The position numbers and the translations under genes were made by a program. Shown here one piece after another: positions 53,709 to 63,077 of a DNA stretch of 64,000 nt (its first letter is position 1; the number at the start of each line of letters is the position of its first letter). The DNA comes from an uncultured Bacteroides sp. (lineage in GTDB: Bacteria; Bacteroidota; Bacteroidia; Bacteroidales; Bacteroidaceae), in assembly GCF_959029255.1 (NCBI RefSeq), contig NZ_CAUFUE010000006.1, positions 1 through 64,000 of the forward strand, written 5' to 3'. The notes below the pieces were generated by a model. That model had not been told where the DNA came from and did no database searches. It was given only the letters and a program-made list of their open reading frames with translations.

Positions 53709-54365
53709 TCATGAGACTATAAACTTTCCCCCTTTCCAGACATAAACCACAGGACGGCGGAGAAACGGCTTCAGTTTCTCTGCCGTTGTTTTTTCTATGT
53801 AGTCAGGAGTTGTGAAGGTGAATGTCAATGTAGCATCTTTCGCAGAAAGATCAGCTTTCATCAACAACATATCAGCTTGCCGCCGGGCATTCTGATAATC
53901 ATAAATATCTACCGTATCGGGGGCAGCCATTATAAAGTCATCCATAACGGGAAATGAGGACAGATAGGTTTCGGTAGGCAATTCCTCCCAATCAGTAGTA
54001 TAGAAATGAACATCACTATCACAAGCCGGAGCACAAACAGTAGAAACGGTACATATAATCTTCGTGCTATCATTCACCGCAAGGAGTTTCATTTGCCAAG
54101 TACTTTGAGGAGTCATCTGCATACGGATATAGTCGGGAGTCAGTTCCGTCATTTCTGATTTACCGCCAAAACGATTAGTCACTTCCGCTTTCATCTTGCT
54201 CTCCAGAAAATCTATGCAATCTGCACGATTGACAGATGTAAGCAGTGAACTCATAGAATCAGGCATATTGATAAAACAATTCTTTGCCTGCTGAGCGTGC
54301 AAAGAGCATATCCATATAGTAGCTAAAAATAAAAGGGCTATTGATTTTTTCATTATTTCATTCAT
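53709..54365 (-). CDS. DUF3256 family secreted protein
   Basis: A 218-residue protein with a signal peptide (ALLFLATIWICSLHAQQ) and a conserved DUF3256-like body (CFINMPDSMSSLLTSVNRADCIDFL, TADKLKPF-like C-terminal region). Restricted to Bacteroidales, no known role. ATG at 54365 or 54353 (MKKSIALL) may be used. It is 28 bases after the fRMsr gene. Confidence 0.82.
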   Translation of the reverse strand: MNEIMKKSIALLFLATIWICSLHAQQAKNCFINMPDSMSSLLTSVNRADCIDFLESKMKAEVTNRFGGKSEMTELTPDYIRMQMTPQSTWQMKLLAVNDSTKIICTVSTVCAPACDSDVHFYTTDWEELPTETYLSSFPVMDDFIMAAPDTVDIYDYQNARRQADMLLMKADLSAKDATLTFTFTTPDYIEKTTAEKLKPFLRRPVVYVWKGGKFIVS

Positions 54366-54393
54366 TACAAATTATCAACTATCAATTAAAGCT

Positions 54394-54864
54394 TTACAGC
54401 CAAGCGCACAATTTCTCCAGAAAGCGCATATCTGTTTCGTCAAAGCTATTCAACTTCTCACTATCCACATCAAGAACACCCCATACCTCACCGTCCGGAC
54501 GAAGAAGAGGAACAACGATTTCTGAACGAGACAGCGAACTACATGCTATGTGTCCGGGAAATGCATCGACATCAGGTACAATCAAAGTTTCAGCTTTCAC
54601 CCATGCCGTTCCGCAAACTCCACGTCCTTTACGAATACGCGTACAAGCTACAGGTCCTTGGAAAGGACCCAAAATCAGTTCTTCTCCCTTCACCAGATAA
54701 AACCCCACCCAAAAGAAACCAAAAGTCTCTTTCAGTGCAGCCGACACATTCGCCAAATTGGCAATTAAATCTTCTTCACCGGCAACCAAGCCCTTTATTT
54801 GTGGAAGTAGAATATGATATTTATCTTCTTTGGTACCCTGACTGATACATAAATCCTCTGCCAT
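54394..54864 (-). CDS. GAF-domain free methionine-(R)-sulfoxide reductase
   Basis: A 156-residue GAF protein. The three cysteines used by this enzyme type are present: Cys74 (GPVACTRI), Cys84 (RGVCGTAW) and Cys108 (GHIACSSLS). DVDSEKLNSFDE near the C-terminus is also typical. It reduces free Met-R-sulfoxide in the cytoplasm with thioredoxin. Length fits the family (about 150-165). Confidence 0.93.
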   Translation of the reverse strand: MAEDLCISQGTKEDKYHILLPQIKGLVAGEEDLIANLANVSAALKETFGFFWVGFYLVKGEELILGPFQGPVACTRIRKGRGVCGTAWVKAETLIVPDVDAFPGHIACSSLSRSEIVVPLLRPDGEVWGVLDVDSEKLNSFDETDMRFLEKLCAWL

Positions 54865-54879
54865 AACAACTTGAAAATA

Positions 54880-55779
54880 TTATTTACTCCCCAAATATAG
54901 GAAGAACATTCCAATCAACACTAAAATAAGGTCGATGGCTTTGCTTTTTAAATTCTTTTCACGGAAGAAAAGGGCACCGAAAAGGAAGGACACCACTACA
55001 CTGCCACGACGCACCATGGAAACAATGGAAATCATAGAATCCTGATAGCTCAATGCATAGAAATACACGAAGTCCGCCGCACAAAGAAAAATGGAGATAC
55101 AGATAATAGTCCAGTCCCAACGGAACGGAGTACTCTCTTTCCGCTTAGGATACCACAACAAAAGAATGATAGGGCACATAATAAACACTTGATAAACATT
55201 GTACCAAGATTGTACCAGCATCGGATTGAGCTGTTTCATCAGATATTTATCATACAGTCCGCTGACAGCACCGGTTATCGCAGCAAGTATAATAAAAAGA
55301 ATCCATTTGTTATGTTTGAAATCAATACCTTCTTTCTTTCCGGAACGGCTCAGCATGAAAAAAGACAGCACAGCAAGCATCACACCAATCCACTGATAAA
55401 GATTTAACCTTTCACCAAAGACCAGCATTGCGCCTACCAGCACCATTACAGGACGTGTCGCATTTATCGGACCGACAATAGTAAGCGGCAAATGTTTCAT
55501 ACCAAAATAGCCAAATATCCAAGAAGAAAGTACGATAAAAGATTTAATAACAATATATTTATGCACTTCCCATCCCACAACAGGAACATCAAACATCGTA
55601 CCTCCCAAGACCGAAGGTGCAAAAGCAGAAATCAGTATGAACGGAAGAAATATCAGACTCGAAAATACAGTGTTCAAGAATAAAACAGGAAGCACAGCAT
55701 TATCACGGAGCGACTGTTTCTTGAAGGCATCATAAAATCCCAGCAACGCTGCTGAGAGGAAGGCAAGTAATAACCACAT
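54880..55779 (-). CDS. EamA/DMT family transporter
   Basis: A 299-residue membrane protein with ten predicted helices in two EamA repeats (FLSAALLGFYDAFKKQSL; FIILAAITGAVSGLYDKYL). The second repeat ends with FLFGALFFREKNLKSKAIDL. Substrate unknown. It lies between truA and fRMsr on the same strand with 15-base gaps. Confidence 0.88.
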   Translation of the reverse strand: MWLLLAFLSAALLGFYDAFKKQSLRDNAVLPVLFLNTVFSSLIFLPFILISAFAPSVLGGTMFDVPVVGWEVHKYIVIKSFIVLSSWIFGYFGMKHLPLTIVGPINATRPVMVLVGAMLVFGERLNLYQWIGVMLAVLSFFMLSRSGKKEGIDFKHNKWILFIILAAITGAVSGLYDKYLMKQLNPMLVQSWYNVYQVFIMCPIILLLWYPKRKESTPFRWDWTIICISIFLCAADFVYFYALSYQDSMISIVSMVRRGSVVVSFLFGALFFREKNLKSKAIDLILVLIGMFFLYLGSK

Positions 55780-55794
55780 TTGATTAATAATTGA

Positions 55795-56556
55795 TTATCT
55801 ATTATTCATTAAAAAAATCTTTTCAGGATAGGATACATCTACCAAAAACAACGCATTTCCGGGGACAGAAGTTCCGGCTTGGCAACGGTTTTTTTGTTCG
55901 ATGATACTACGAAAACCTTCAACTGTAAGTTTACCACGCCCAACTTCAAGCAATGTTCCTACAATGGCCCGAACCATATTGCGCAAAAAACGATCCGCCC
56001 GGATGGTAAATACCCACGTAACTTCGTCAACCTGTGTCCAGGCAGCATGCATTATCTTGCAATTATTGGTTTTGACATCTGTATGCAGTTTGCTGAAACT
56101 GGTAAAGTCGGTATAGTCAAACAGTGTTCGCGCCGCTTCATTCATACGTTCAAAGTCGGGAGCCTGAAAAAGGCGGCAGCGATATTGACGGTCAAAGGGC
56201 ATCTTGGCGGTTGTAACGTAGTACTTATACATACGCGATGTGGCGTCAAAACGGGCATGCGCCTCAGGTGTTACCGGTCGCAGACGATAAACAGAAATAT
56301 CAGGAGGAAGAAGACGATTCAACTTATCGGTCATGAAAGTAGTATCCAAAGGCATCTCACTATCAAAATGAGCTACCATGAGAGAGGCATGTACACCGGC
56401 ATCCGTACGTCCGGCACCCACAACTTCCACATCCCGACGCAATAAAGTTGCAAGTGCTTTCATCAGACACTCCTGTACACTCACCCCATTAGGTTGAATC
56501 TGCCAGCCGTGATAGGCTGTACCGTCATAAGCCAAATAAATGAAATATCGTTGCAC
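55795..56556 (-). CDS. truA: tRNA pseudouridine(38-40) synthase
   Basis: A 253-residue TruA. The catalytic Asp52 lies in GAGRTDAGVHA; LAYDGTAYHGWQIQPNG opens the protein and RADRFLRNMVRAIVGTLLEVG is the conserved C-terminal block. It modifies the anticodon stem-loop of tRNAs. A minus-strand TATCTTTG box (56601-56594) is a candidate promoter. Confidence 0.96.
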   Translation of the reverse strand: MQRYFIYLAYDGTAYHGWQIQPNGVSVQECLMKALATLLRRDVEVVGAGRTDAGVHASLMVAHFDSEMPLDTTFMTDKLNRLLPPDISVYRLRPVTPEAHARFDATSRMYKYYVTTAKMPFDRQYRCRLFQAPDFERMNEAARTLFDYTDFTSFSKLHTDVKTNNCKIMHAAWTQVDEVTWVFTIRADRFLRNMVRAIVGTLLEVGRGKLTVEGFRSIIEQKNRCQAGTSVPGNALFLVDVSYPEKIFLMNNR

Positions 56557-56729
56557 GTTTCTCTTTGATTTCTTTTGAAGTATAAAAACGGTGCAAAGAT
56601 AGTGTAAACCGAAAGCAGAATAAAATAAGCTTGATTATTTTTTATGCCAAGGTGCATCCTGTCTTATGAAAAGGTACGAATATACACAAAAAAGTAGCAA
56701 TCTGTTCCGGTAGTTTCAAGGGTTTGACT

Positions 56730-56737
56730 TATCTTTG
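56730..56737 (+). promoter_or_regulatory. -7 box for the DUF5715 gene
   Basis: TATCTTTG, exact -7 consensus, 35 bases before the ATG at 56772. The -33 region is weak. Confidence 0.45.
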
Positions 56738-56771
56738 CGGGAAATTTCACCACAAATTACACTGATTAGAA

Positions 56772-57464
56772 ATGAAGATTCATTATAACCACCGTTTTAT
56801 TTCTTTTATATTATTAGCAAGTATCATAGTTACGTCCACCCTTGCCGGATGCAAAAAGAAAGATATGTCACTCAAGCTGAATGAGCCACGTAATATCCGT
56901 GGAGTTATCAGTTACAAACGTTCTTTCGGAGATTTGAATGAAAAGCATCTGAATATAGCTCAAACCATCGGTATCCGTCCACTCGCTTCGCGCGAAGAAG
57001 CGGAGAAAATGAAAGAGAAGCTAAAGCATATCACAACAAATAAACTGTATGCAGTCGACTCACTGACACACTCAATTCCTTTTCTTATTCCCGGAGCGGC
57101 ATCCTTACTGGATACCATCGGGAGCAACTTTCTCGATTCATTAGCTGCTAAAGGTCTAAATCCCAACAAGGTTATCGTAACCTCTGTCCTTCGCACCCAG
57201 GATGACGTCAAGCGCCTGCGTCGCCGCAATGGTAACGCATCGGCCAACTCTGCTCATTCCTACGGTACCACGTTTGATGTCAGCTGGAAACGCTTTCAAA
57301 AAGTAGAGGATGAGGACGGACGTCCATTGCAGGATGTAAACGCCGATACCCTAAAACTTGTTTTATCAGAAGTGTTACGCGACTTGAAAAAAGCAGATAA
57401 ATGCTACATCAAGTATGAGTTGAAACAAGGATGCTTCCATATTACGACAAGGAAACAAGGTTAA
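56772..57464 (+). CDS. DUF5715 lipoprotein, M15-peptidase-like
   Basis: A 230-residue lipoprotein (Cys27 in STLAGCKKK). The C-terminal half resembles D-Ala-D-Ala peptidase (M15/VanY) folds: VTSVLRTQDDVKRLRRRN, SAHSYGTTFDVSW with a His and Asp in zinc-ligand spacing, and FHITT with a final His. Peptidoglycan hydrolysis is an inference from these residues. It is divergent from truA. Confidence 0.78.
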   Translation: MKIHYNHRFISFILLASIIVTSTLAGCKKKDMSLKLNEPRNIRGVISYKRSFGDLNEKHLNIAQTIGIRPLASREEAEKMKEKLKHITTNKLYAVDSLTHSIPFLIPGAASLLDTIGSNFLDSLAAKGLNPNKVIVTSVLRTQDDVKRLRRRNGNASANSAHSYGTTFDVSWKRFQKVEDEDGRPLQDVNADTLKLVLSEVLRDLKKADKCYIKYELKQGCFHITTRKQG

Positions 57465-57472
57465 TGATAAAT

Positions 57473-57532
57473 GAAGAATGAAGAATTTGGCTGCGCTATG
57501 CGAGCACGCCGCAAGGTGATTCTTCATTCTTC
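57473..57532. repeat. 60-base palindrome-ended repeat, copy A
   Basis: Ends are GAAGAATGAAGAAT and its reverse complement with one change; the core reads TTGGCTGCGCTATGC. It matches copy B (59147-59206) in inverted orientation with about 2 differences in 60. It encodes the last codons of nnrE-nnrD. Confidence 0.88.
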
Positions 57533-59043
57533 ATTAATATAATTCTCCACGCCAACGGCAGACAAGTAACAATATCTCCTGCCGTCATACCTATTGTTCC
57601 CTGTTTCTTGCAAGCAATGTCTCCTGCCAGTCCATGCACGTATGTAGCCAGCAAAGCAGCAGTTTCGGTTTTATAGCCTTGCGCTAAAAGAGCCAATACC
57701 ACTCCGGTGAGCACATCGCCACTGCCCCCTGTCGCCATACCCGGATTTCCTGTTGGATTGAAATAACATTTCCCTTCAGGGGTAATAATGGCAGAATAGG
57801 CACCTTTCAATATTATATGTACTCCGGATGTTTTTGCCAACTCACGAGCCTTCATCAAACGTTCGTATGAGTTCTGGCATTTACCAACAAGACGTTCCAA
57901 CTCTTTGGGATGGGGCGTAAGGATACTGCCTTTAGGCAAATGCCCGATATAGCTGCGGCGTTCTCCCAAGAAATTTAAAGCATCGGCATCTACTACCATC
58001 GGAGTTTGGCAAGAATCAATCTGTTCAAACAAAGCCGTTTCGGTTTCAGCAGACCTTCCCAAGCCCGGACCGATGCCTACCGCCTGATAATCATCCGTAT
58101 CCGTGGACGAAGCAAAACAAGTTTCACTGATATCCAGTTCTGTCATGGCCTCAGGCACAGAAGTTTGCACTATAAAATTATTGCAGAAAGGTACATGTAC
58201 AGTCAACAATCCTACCCCTGAACGCAAGCAAGCACGAGCGGCAAGTACCGAAGCTCCCGCCATCCCCTGTGAGCCCGCTATCAACAAAGCACGCCCGAAA
58301 TTCCCTTTGTGCGCAAACTTGCCACGAGGTTTCAGCAGATAGAGCATGTCTTCGTTTTCCAACAGGCAGAAGTCGGTCTCCATATCTTCAATGGCATCCT
58401 CACTCAGTCCGATATCCAGCACCTCCCATTCACCGACGTATGCTTCATTTTCAGCAAAAAGAAACGACAGTTTCGGCAATTGTAAGCTCAAGGTCAAATC
58501 GGCACGGATAATATTGGCCTGCACATTATAAGTATTGTCTTCCCCCATCAATCCGGACGGGATATCAATAGCAACCACTTTGGCGGGCGAAGCATTGATA
58601 TATTTCACTACCGCAGCAAAACCACCACTCAAAGCCTTATTCAATCCACTACCAAACAGACCGTCGATGACAATATGCTCTTCAGTCAATACCGGAGGTA
58701 CAAATTGAGAAGTGACTTCATGGAAATTCACCCTTTCCACACCTATCAGCCGTTCTTTATTCGCTTCACAATCAGGGGATAAAGAACCTTTAGTATTAAA
58801 CAGATAAACTTCCAGTTTATATCCTTCTTCAGCCAACAGACGAGACACAGCCAATGCGTCTCCACCATTATTTCCCGGTCCGGCAAAAACCGTAAAAGGA
58901 GTATCCGGACTCCAACGTTCCGAAATAGCTTTCGCCAATGCCTGGGAAGCACGCTCCATCAAGTCGATAGAAGCAATCGACTCATTTTCTATGGTATATG
59001 TATCCAGCTCCTTTACTCTGGTCGTAGGAAAAATCTTTTTCAT
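57496..59043 (-). CDS. nnrD: Bifunctional NAD(P)H-hydrate epimerase / ADP-dependent dehydratase
   Basis: A 515-residue fusion that repairs damaged NAD(P)H hydrate. The N-terminal YjeF_N epimerase domain covers about 1-210 (FAGPGNNGGDALAVSR, DGLFGSGL). The C-terminal ribokinase-like dehydratase covers about 225-500, with NPGMATGGSGDVLTG (catalytic Asp443). The final 13 or so residues (MKNEESPCGVLA) are encoded by repeat copy A, so the original C-terminus was probably extended or replaced. A minus-strand TATCTTTG box (59077-59070) is a candidate promoter. Confidence 0.94.
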   Translation of the reverse strand: MKKIFPTTRVKELDTYTIENESIASIDLMERASQALAKAISERWSPDTPFTVFAGPGNNGGDALAVSRLLAEEGYKLEVYLFNTKGSLSPDCEANKERLIGVERVNFHEVTSQFVPPVLTEEHIVIDGLFGSGLNKALSGGFAAVVKYINASPAKVVAIDIPSGLMGEDNTYNVQANIIRADLTLSLQLPKLSFLFAENEAYVGEWEVLDIGLSEDAIEDMETDFCLLENEDMLYLLKPRGKFAHKGNFGRALLIAGSQGMAGASVLAARACLRSGVGLLTVHVPFCNNFIVQTSVPEAMTELDISETCFASSTDTDDYQAVGIGPGLGRSAETETALFEQIDSCQTPMVVDADALNFLGERRSYIGHLPKGSILTPHPKELERLVGKCQNSYERLMKARELAKTSGVHIILKGAYSAIITPEGKCYFNPTGNPGMATGGSGDVLTGVVLALLAQGYKTETAALLATYVHGLAGDIACKKQGTIGMTAGDIVTCLPLAWRIILMKNEESPCGVLA

Positions 59044-59129
59044 TACAGGTTATTGAATTAAATCACGAGCAAAGATACAAAAAATAGAGGAAGAAAGATA
59101 GAGGATAAAAAACAAGTAAATGATAATTT

Positions 59130-59244
59130 AATGAAGAACTAAGAATGAAGAATGAAGAATTACCTTGCGGCGTGCTAGCATAGCGCAGCCAAATTCTTCA
59201 TTCTTCATTCTTCATTCTTCATTCTTCATTCTTAGTTCTTCATT
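59130..59244. repeat. 60-base repeat copy B inside a larger TTCTTCA-heptad palindrome
   Basis: Copy B is 59147-59206. It is followed by ATTCTTC heptads (five perfect and two imperfect units, 59193-59241). The outer 24 bases at 59130-59153 and 59221-59244 are perfect reverse complements. It lies in the 226-base gap between nnrE-nnrD and the GH123 gene. Confidence 0.85.
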
Positions 59245-59269
59245 TCCCAAAAATTCCCATTTATAAATT

Positions 59270-60994
59270 CTATTTATTCAAATAGTCACTAACTTTATTG
59301 ATATTCTTCTGCAAGTCAGCTTTGTTGATACGGTCATAAGCAAACGGTTGCAGCAACTTACGGATATTCCGGTCATGTTTACCATCAGCTTTCAACAACT
59401 GTACCTTCTCAAACATCTGTATGCCCTCAATCAACTTTTCAAAACGCGCTGAGGAATTATTCTCCGGATATACGATGTAAGTATCACCTCCTGCCCAAGC
59501 AGTAAAACGGCTATCCTGGAAAGGAGATTTCACCCAACTGTTGTATGCCCAACGCAAATATCCGTCCAAATCCCGTTCTTCCGCAATCAAAGCAAAAGAA
59601 GTAGCTTCGGCAGGTTGCGAGAAAGTAAAAGTATTAGGGAACGGTTCCGTACAACAAGTATAGAAAGTAGTTATTTTACCTTTAGCACGACGGGCATCTA
59701 TCACACCGTCCGGATATTTATCGTTGTATCCAATGCAATAATCATAGATTTCATCATCCAACTCCTTGTGATAGGTTCCCGCCAAGGAGATTTTGAAGTT
59801 CGGATCAGCCTTTCGTATCACGCGCAAAGCAGCCTTCATACTTTCAGCCGGACGCTCATCCATTGCGATAATAGTATGGTCAAACCAGCCTTTCGACTTC
59901 AAATGCGCAGCGAATGCACTTAATTTAGATATCCAATAATCATCAAAAGCAGAATCGTTCACATTGAATTTACGGTCAACCATAGAGTTGGTAGCCTGAT
60001 CATAATACCGGAAAGTCAAATCCCAAGGAATGACGGAATAACAATAGATATAAGAACCGACTCCACAAGAGGTCATAAATTCTATCCAACGATCGAACAA
60101 AGCAAAATCGTATGTCCATGAACCATCTACCCGACGGATTTCGGTAATCATATTTTCAAAATAGTCGTATGTTTGCCCATTCCAGGGTTTATGAGTCACA
60201 GAAGCCGTGATACCACGCTGACCGGCCTTTGCCAAACGTTCCATCAACGGGCGCATAGCATCAAAATGTTCCTTACTCCATAAAGGAACTCCCGCCACAC
60301 GTGCCACGGCAAAAGGATTTTGCCACAAATCGAGATGGAACTTCCGGTCGGCAGGTTCCGGTAATGTGCGGTTCACCACACGAATTGAATAAGTAAGTTG
60401 TTGCGCCTTACCTTGTGCACTTTTCACTTCGACATTTCCTTTATAAAGTCCCGGAACCGCATCACGAGGTATTTCAAAAGTAATCCATACCGGACGTACC
60501 GTCTTAGCTTGGTATAAAATCTTTCCTATCGGTTGTATCCGGTCAGCAACCAAAGAAGAATCATACTCCGCCTTATTGGGACGATAGCCGCAACCACCTT
60601 TCCCATCCTTATTCAGCTCATCAGTCATGACGTAACCCATAAAACCTGTGGTAGCGTACTCCACCCACTTTTGCCCTTCGGGTTCCGTAATAGTATAACT
60701 AACTTCACCTTCTTCAACCGGAGACCAAAGCAATAATTTAGCATATAGGCGCTCACCTCGCCAGCCGGTCAACGCCAGCCTATTTACCAAACCGGAAGTT
60801 GACGGACAGCTAAACTTATCTACTTGATTGTTAGTGGAAGTCCAAGTAGCATACAATTTATGAGGAATTTTATTCCAAGCCACATCCTCTGCATGAGGAA
60901 CGGACAATTCTTCTTGAGCATGTGCATTACTACTTAATCCGAAGCCTAGCAAAAGAACAAATAAATAAAAAAACGAATAAGAAGATTTCTTCAT
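59270..60994 (-). CDS. GH123-like beta-N-acetylgalactosaminidase
   Basis: A 574-residue secreted enzyme (signal peptide to about residue 27, NAHAQEE). It resembles GH123: an N-terminal beta domain, a barrel with FHLDLWQNPFAVARVAGVP, and the Asp379-Glu380 pair in IIAMDERPAESM that matches the catalytic pair known for the family; GYLRWAYNSW and FTAWAGGDTYIVYP complete the active-site region. Known members remove terminal beta-GalNAc from glycosphingolipid-type glycans. It follows the sialidase gene by 33 bases, so both act on sialylated, GalNAc-containing host glycans. Confidence 0.87.
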   Translation of the reverse strand: MKKSSYSFFYLFVLLLGFGLSSNAHAQEELSVPHAEDVAWNKIPHKLYATWTSTNNQVDKFSCPSTSGLVNRLALTGWRGERLYAKLLLWSPVEEGEVSYTITEPEGQKWVEYATTGFMGYVMTDELNKDGKGGCGYRPNKAEYDSSLVADRIQPIGKILYQAKTVRPVWITFEIPRDAVPGLYKGNVEVKSAQGKAQQLTYSIRVVNRTLPEPADRKFHLDLWQNPFAVARVAGVPLWSKEHFDAMRPLMERLAKAGQRGITASVTHKPWNGQTYDYFENMITEIRRVDGSWTYDFALFDRWIEFMTSCGVGSYIYCYSVIPWDLTFRYYDQATNSMVDRKFNVNDSAFDDYWISKLSAFAAHLKSKGWFDHTIIAMDERPAESMKAALRVIRKADPNFKISLAGTYHKELDDEIYDYCIGYNDKYPDGVIDARRAKGKITTFYTCCTEPFPNTFTFSQPAEATSFALIAEERDLDGYLRWAYNSWVKSPFQDSRFTAWAGGDTYIVYPENNSSARFEKLIEGIQMFEKVQLLKADGKHDRNIRKLLQPFAYDRINKADLQKNINKVSDYLNK

Positions 60995-61027
60995 AATATA
61001 TATAATGTATAGTAGTTATTATCCAAT

Positions 61028-62656
61028 TTAACGAACAAGTTCCTTCAACTTAACAGTTTGAAAAGTCATCTGTGCCACACTACTCTCATATAAAATGCCT
61101 ACTGTTTCAGCATCGACCATTGTCAGGCAGGAATATCCCCAACCATCATCTTCATCCAGCATAATCTGATGTTCAGGCAGCCACGTCACCCCATTATCCA
61201 GACTGGCTTTGATAGTGATATGATGCCTACCCTTTGTTGTATCCGGATTGGAGAAAAGCAAAAGGTCCTTCTTCAGACAATTATCTTTTGCCTTCACACT
61301 GATAAGGCTTGCCATACAAACCGGTTCACGCAATGCGCTACGTGAGGACGAATGTTCTGTCCACGTTTTACCCAAATCCTTAGTGATGCACACAGCACGA
61401 CTACCTCCACGATTATCACGCATATTCAGCATCAGTACACCCGGCTCTATTTCTACAACCTGAGCCTCGGTAGTATTGCTACGGGCGGGGTTATGTAATT
61501 TCCAATTCTTTCCACTGTCTTTACTATACATAATACCGGCATGAGGCATTCCTACCGAATCAACAAACTGTATCGGGAAAACCAAAGTGCCATCTTGCAT
61601 CGTGATACCACGGCCGGGGCCTTGGAAGAGAAGACGCCAAGAAGGACGTTTCACCTGTTCGGTAATATTCATCGGAGCAGACCATGTTTTACCATCATCG
61701 GTACTCTTAGCCAATACCAATTGACCGGTGTGTTCCTTGTCCATACCTTCTACCGAATGGAAAAACGCACGCTGGTTTCCCAGCCCGTGTGTCCATAACG
61801 CGACAACCCAAATACTATTATCTTTGTCATTCACCAATATAGCCGGATCTCCTACCCCATTTTGCGCACTCGGAAGTCCGCCATCTTCACCAAATGCCAA
61901 AGGAATTCTCATCTTTTCCCAGCTTTGTCCACCATCTATACTACGGCTCAGACCTATGTCAACATGTTCCTGCAAATCCACACTATTATTATAACGGACA
62001 TCATATACCGACAACAGCGTTCCCTTTTTCGTTGTCACCAGCCCCGGTATACGATAGGCGGCAACTCCATCATCACCCGCATGACGTACACCAGTCCCCA
62101 TACGATGCTCTATACCATCTGCAGAAACTATGTCAAGAGGAGCAGATGTTCCATCCAAAGATACAGAAGTCAATTTAACCTTCAATTTATCTGCTAAAGG
62201 AGTACCTGGTTTCATCTGCAAACTAATCCAGAAATAATTGATACCCGGATATAAGTTCTGTTTTCCTTTCAATACAACTTCCTGTTCCGGCTTTTTAACT
62301 TCCGACTTCAATATAGAATAAGAAGGCAGTGCAGCCATTGTCTTGCCGGGTGTAAAATTTGTCATATACCCCATCGGCGCAAAACGATTTTTATTCACGA
62401 TATTGCGGCTCTCAGTGCCCCCATAATACAACTTTACAGCCTGAATATCGGCCAAATCAGTTCCATCCCCAAACTTTAGGAATACCTCATCCAACTGACG
62501 ACTATCCCGGGCATCAAGCCGGAGATAATAGAGAACATTATCCTGACGCTCAATAAGAATAGGAATTTGTGTCTCACGAACATAAACCGTATCAGCTGCA
62601 TGAGCCGATAAAAGAATACTCCCGATAAAAGAAAGAAATAATGCTAATCGCTTCAT
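61028..62656 (-). CDS. nanH: GH33 exo-alpha-sialidase
   Basis: A 542-residue secreted sialidase. Signal peptide to about residue 20, an N-terminal carbohydrate-binding-like domain (about 25-180), then a six-bladed propeller starting with AAYRIPGLVTTKKG (Arg of the arginine triad). Five Asp boxes are visible: SRSIDGGQSW, AKSTDDGKTW, YSKDSGKNW, ITKDLGKTW and ASLDNGVTW. The length and layout match Bacteroides NanH. It should release terminal sialic acid before the GH123 acts. It is divergent from the SusC gene. Confidence 0.95.
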   Translation of the reverse strand: MKRLALFLSFIGSILLSAHAADTVYVRETQIPILIERQDNVLYYLRLDARDSRQLDEVFLKFGDGTDLADIQAVKLYYGGTESRNIVNKNRFAPMGYMTNFTPGKTMAALPSYSILKSEVKKPEQEVVLKGKQNLYPGINYFWISLQMKPGTPLADKLKVKLTSVSLDGTSAPLDIVSADGIEHRMGTGVRHAGDDGVAAYRIPGLVTTKKGTLLSVYDVRYNNSVDLQEHVDIGLSRSIDGGQSWEKMRIPLAFGEDGGLPSAQNGVGDPAILVNDKDNSIWVVALWTHGLGNQRAFFHSVEGMDKEHTGQLVLAKSTDDGKTWSAPMNITEQVKRPSWRLLFQGPGRGITMQDGTLVFPIQFVDSVGMPHAGIMYSKDSGKNWKLHNPARSNTTEAQVVEIEPGVLMLNMRDNRGGSRAVCITKDLGKTWTEHSSSRSALREPVCMASLISVKAKDNCLKKDLLLFSNPDTTKGRHHITIKASLDNGVTWLPEHQIMLDEDDGWGYSCLTMVDAETVGILYESSVAQMTFQTVKLKELVR

Positions 62657-63077
62657 AGATATTAGAATATTAATGATATTAAATATACGGGATAAAGATA
62701 GTATTTTAAAAAATACGGTACATTATAATCAATCTTTTTTTAATTATATTTCCGCAAATTGCTTAAAATTAGCAAACATCATTTTTTCCACAACAGTTGT
62801 TTTTAGCTATTATCTCTATTTGCGACATCAACAATTATGTTAAAAAAACGACATAACAAGTATTTTTCATCCAGTATATTGTAAAATATCACAATAATCA
62901 TTATCTTTACGGCCGTAAAACCTTAAATTTAGTTTATTCATCAATAATACTTATTAATAAATCCTTCAAGGAAGGAACAAGCTATTTATTCAAATAAAGG
63001 AATTATATAAACGTTACTTATTAAATATACTAGTCATAACAAGTTATCTTAAGTCTAACTATTAAAAATTAACCTTT
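62657..63077. promoter_or_regulatory. 421-base divergent promoter region of PUL3
   Basis: No gene is present. It holds the rightward susC promoter (62879-62909) and a minus-strand TATCTTTA box (62700-62693) that may serve nanH, 37 bases before its start. A long leader of about 160 bases precedes susC. Confidence 0.55.
62879..62909 (+). promoter_or_regulatory. Promoter of the PUL3 susC gene
   Basis: TTG (62879-62881), 20-base spacer, TATCTTTA (62902-62909): one mismatch from the -7 consensus, standard spacing. Confidence 0.65.

Noticed and set aside
59193..59241. CRISPR-like array of short repeats
   Set aside because: Units are 7 bases with no spacers and no cas genes are present.
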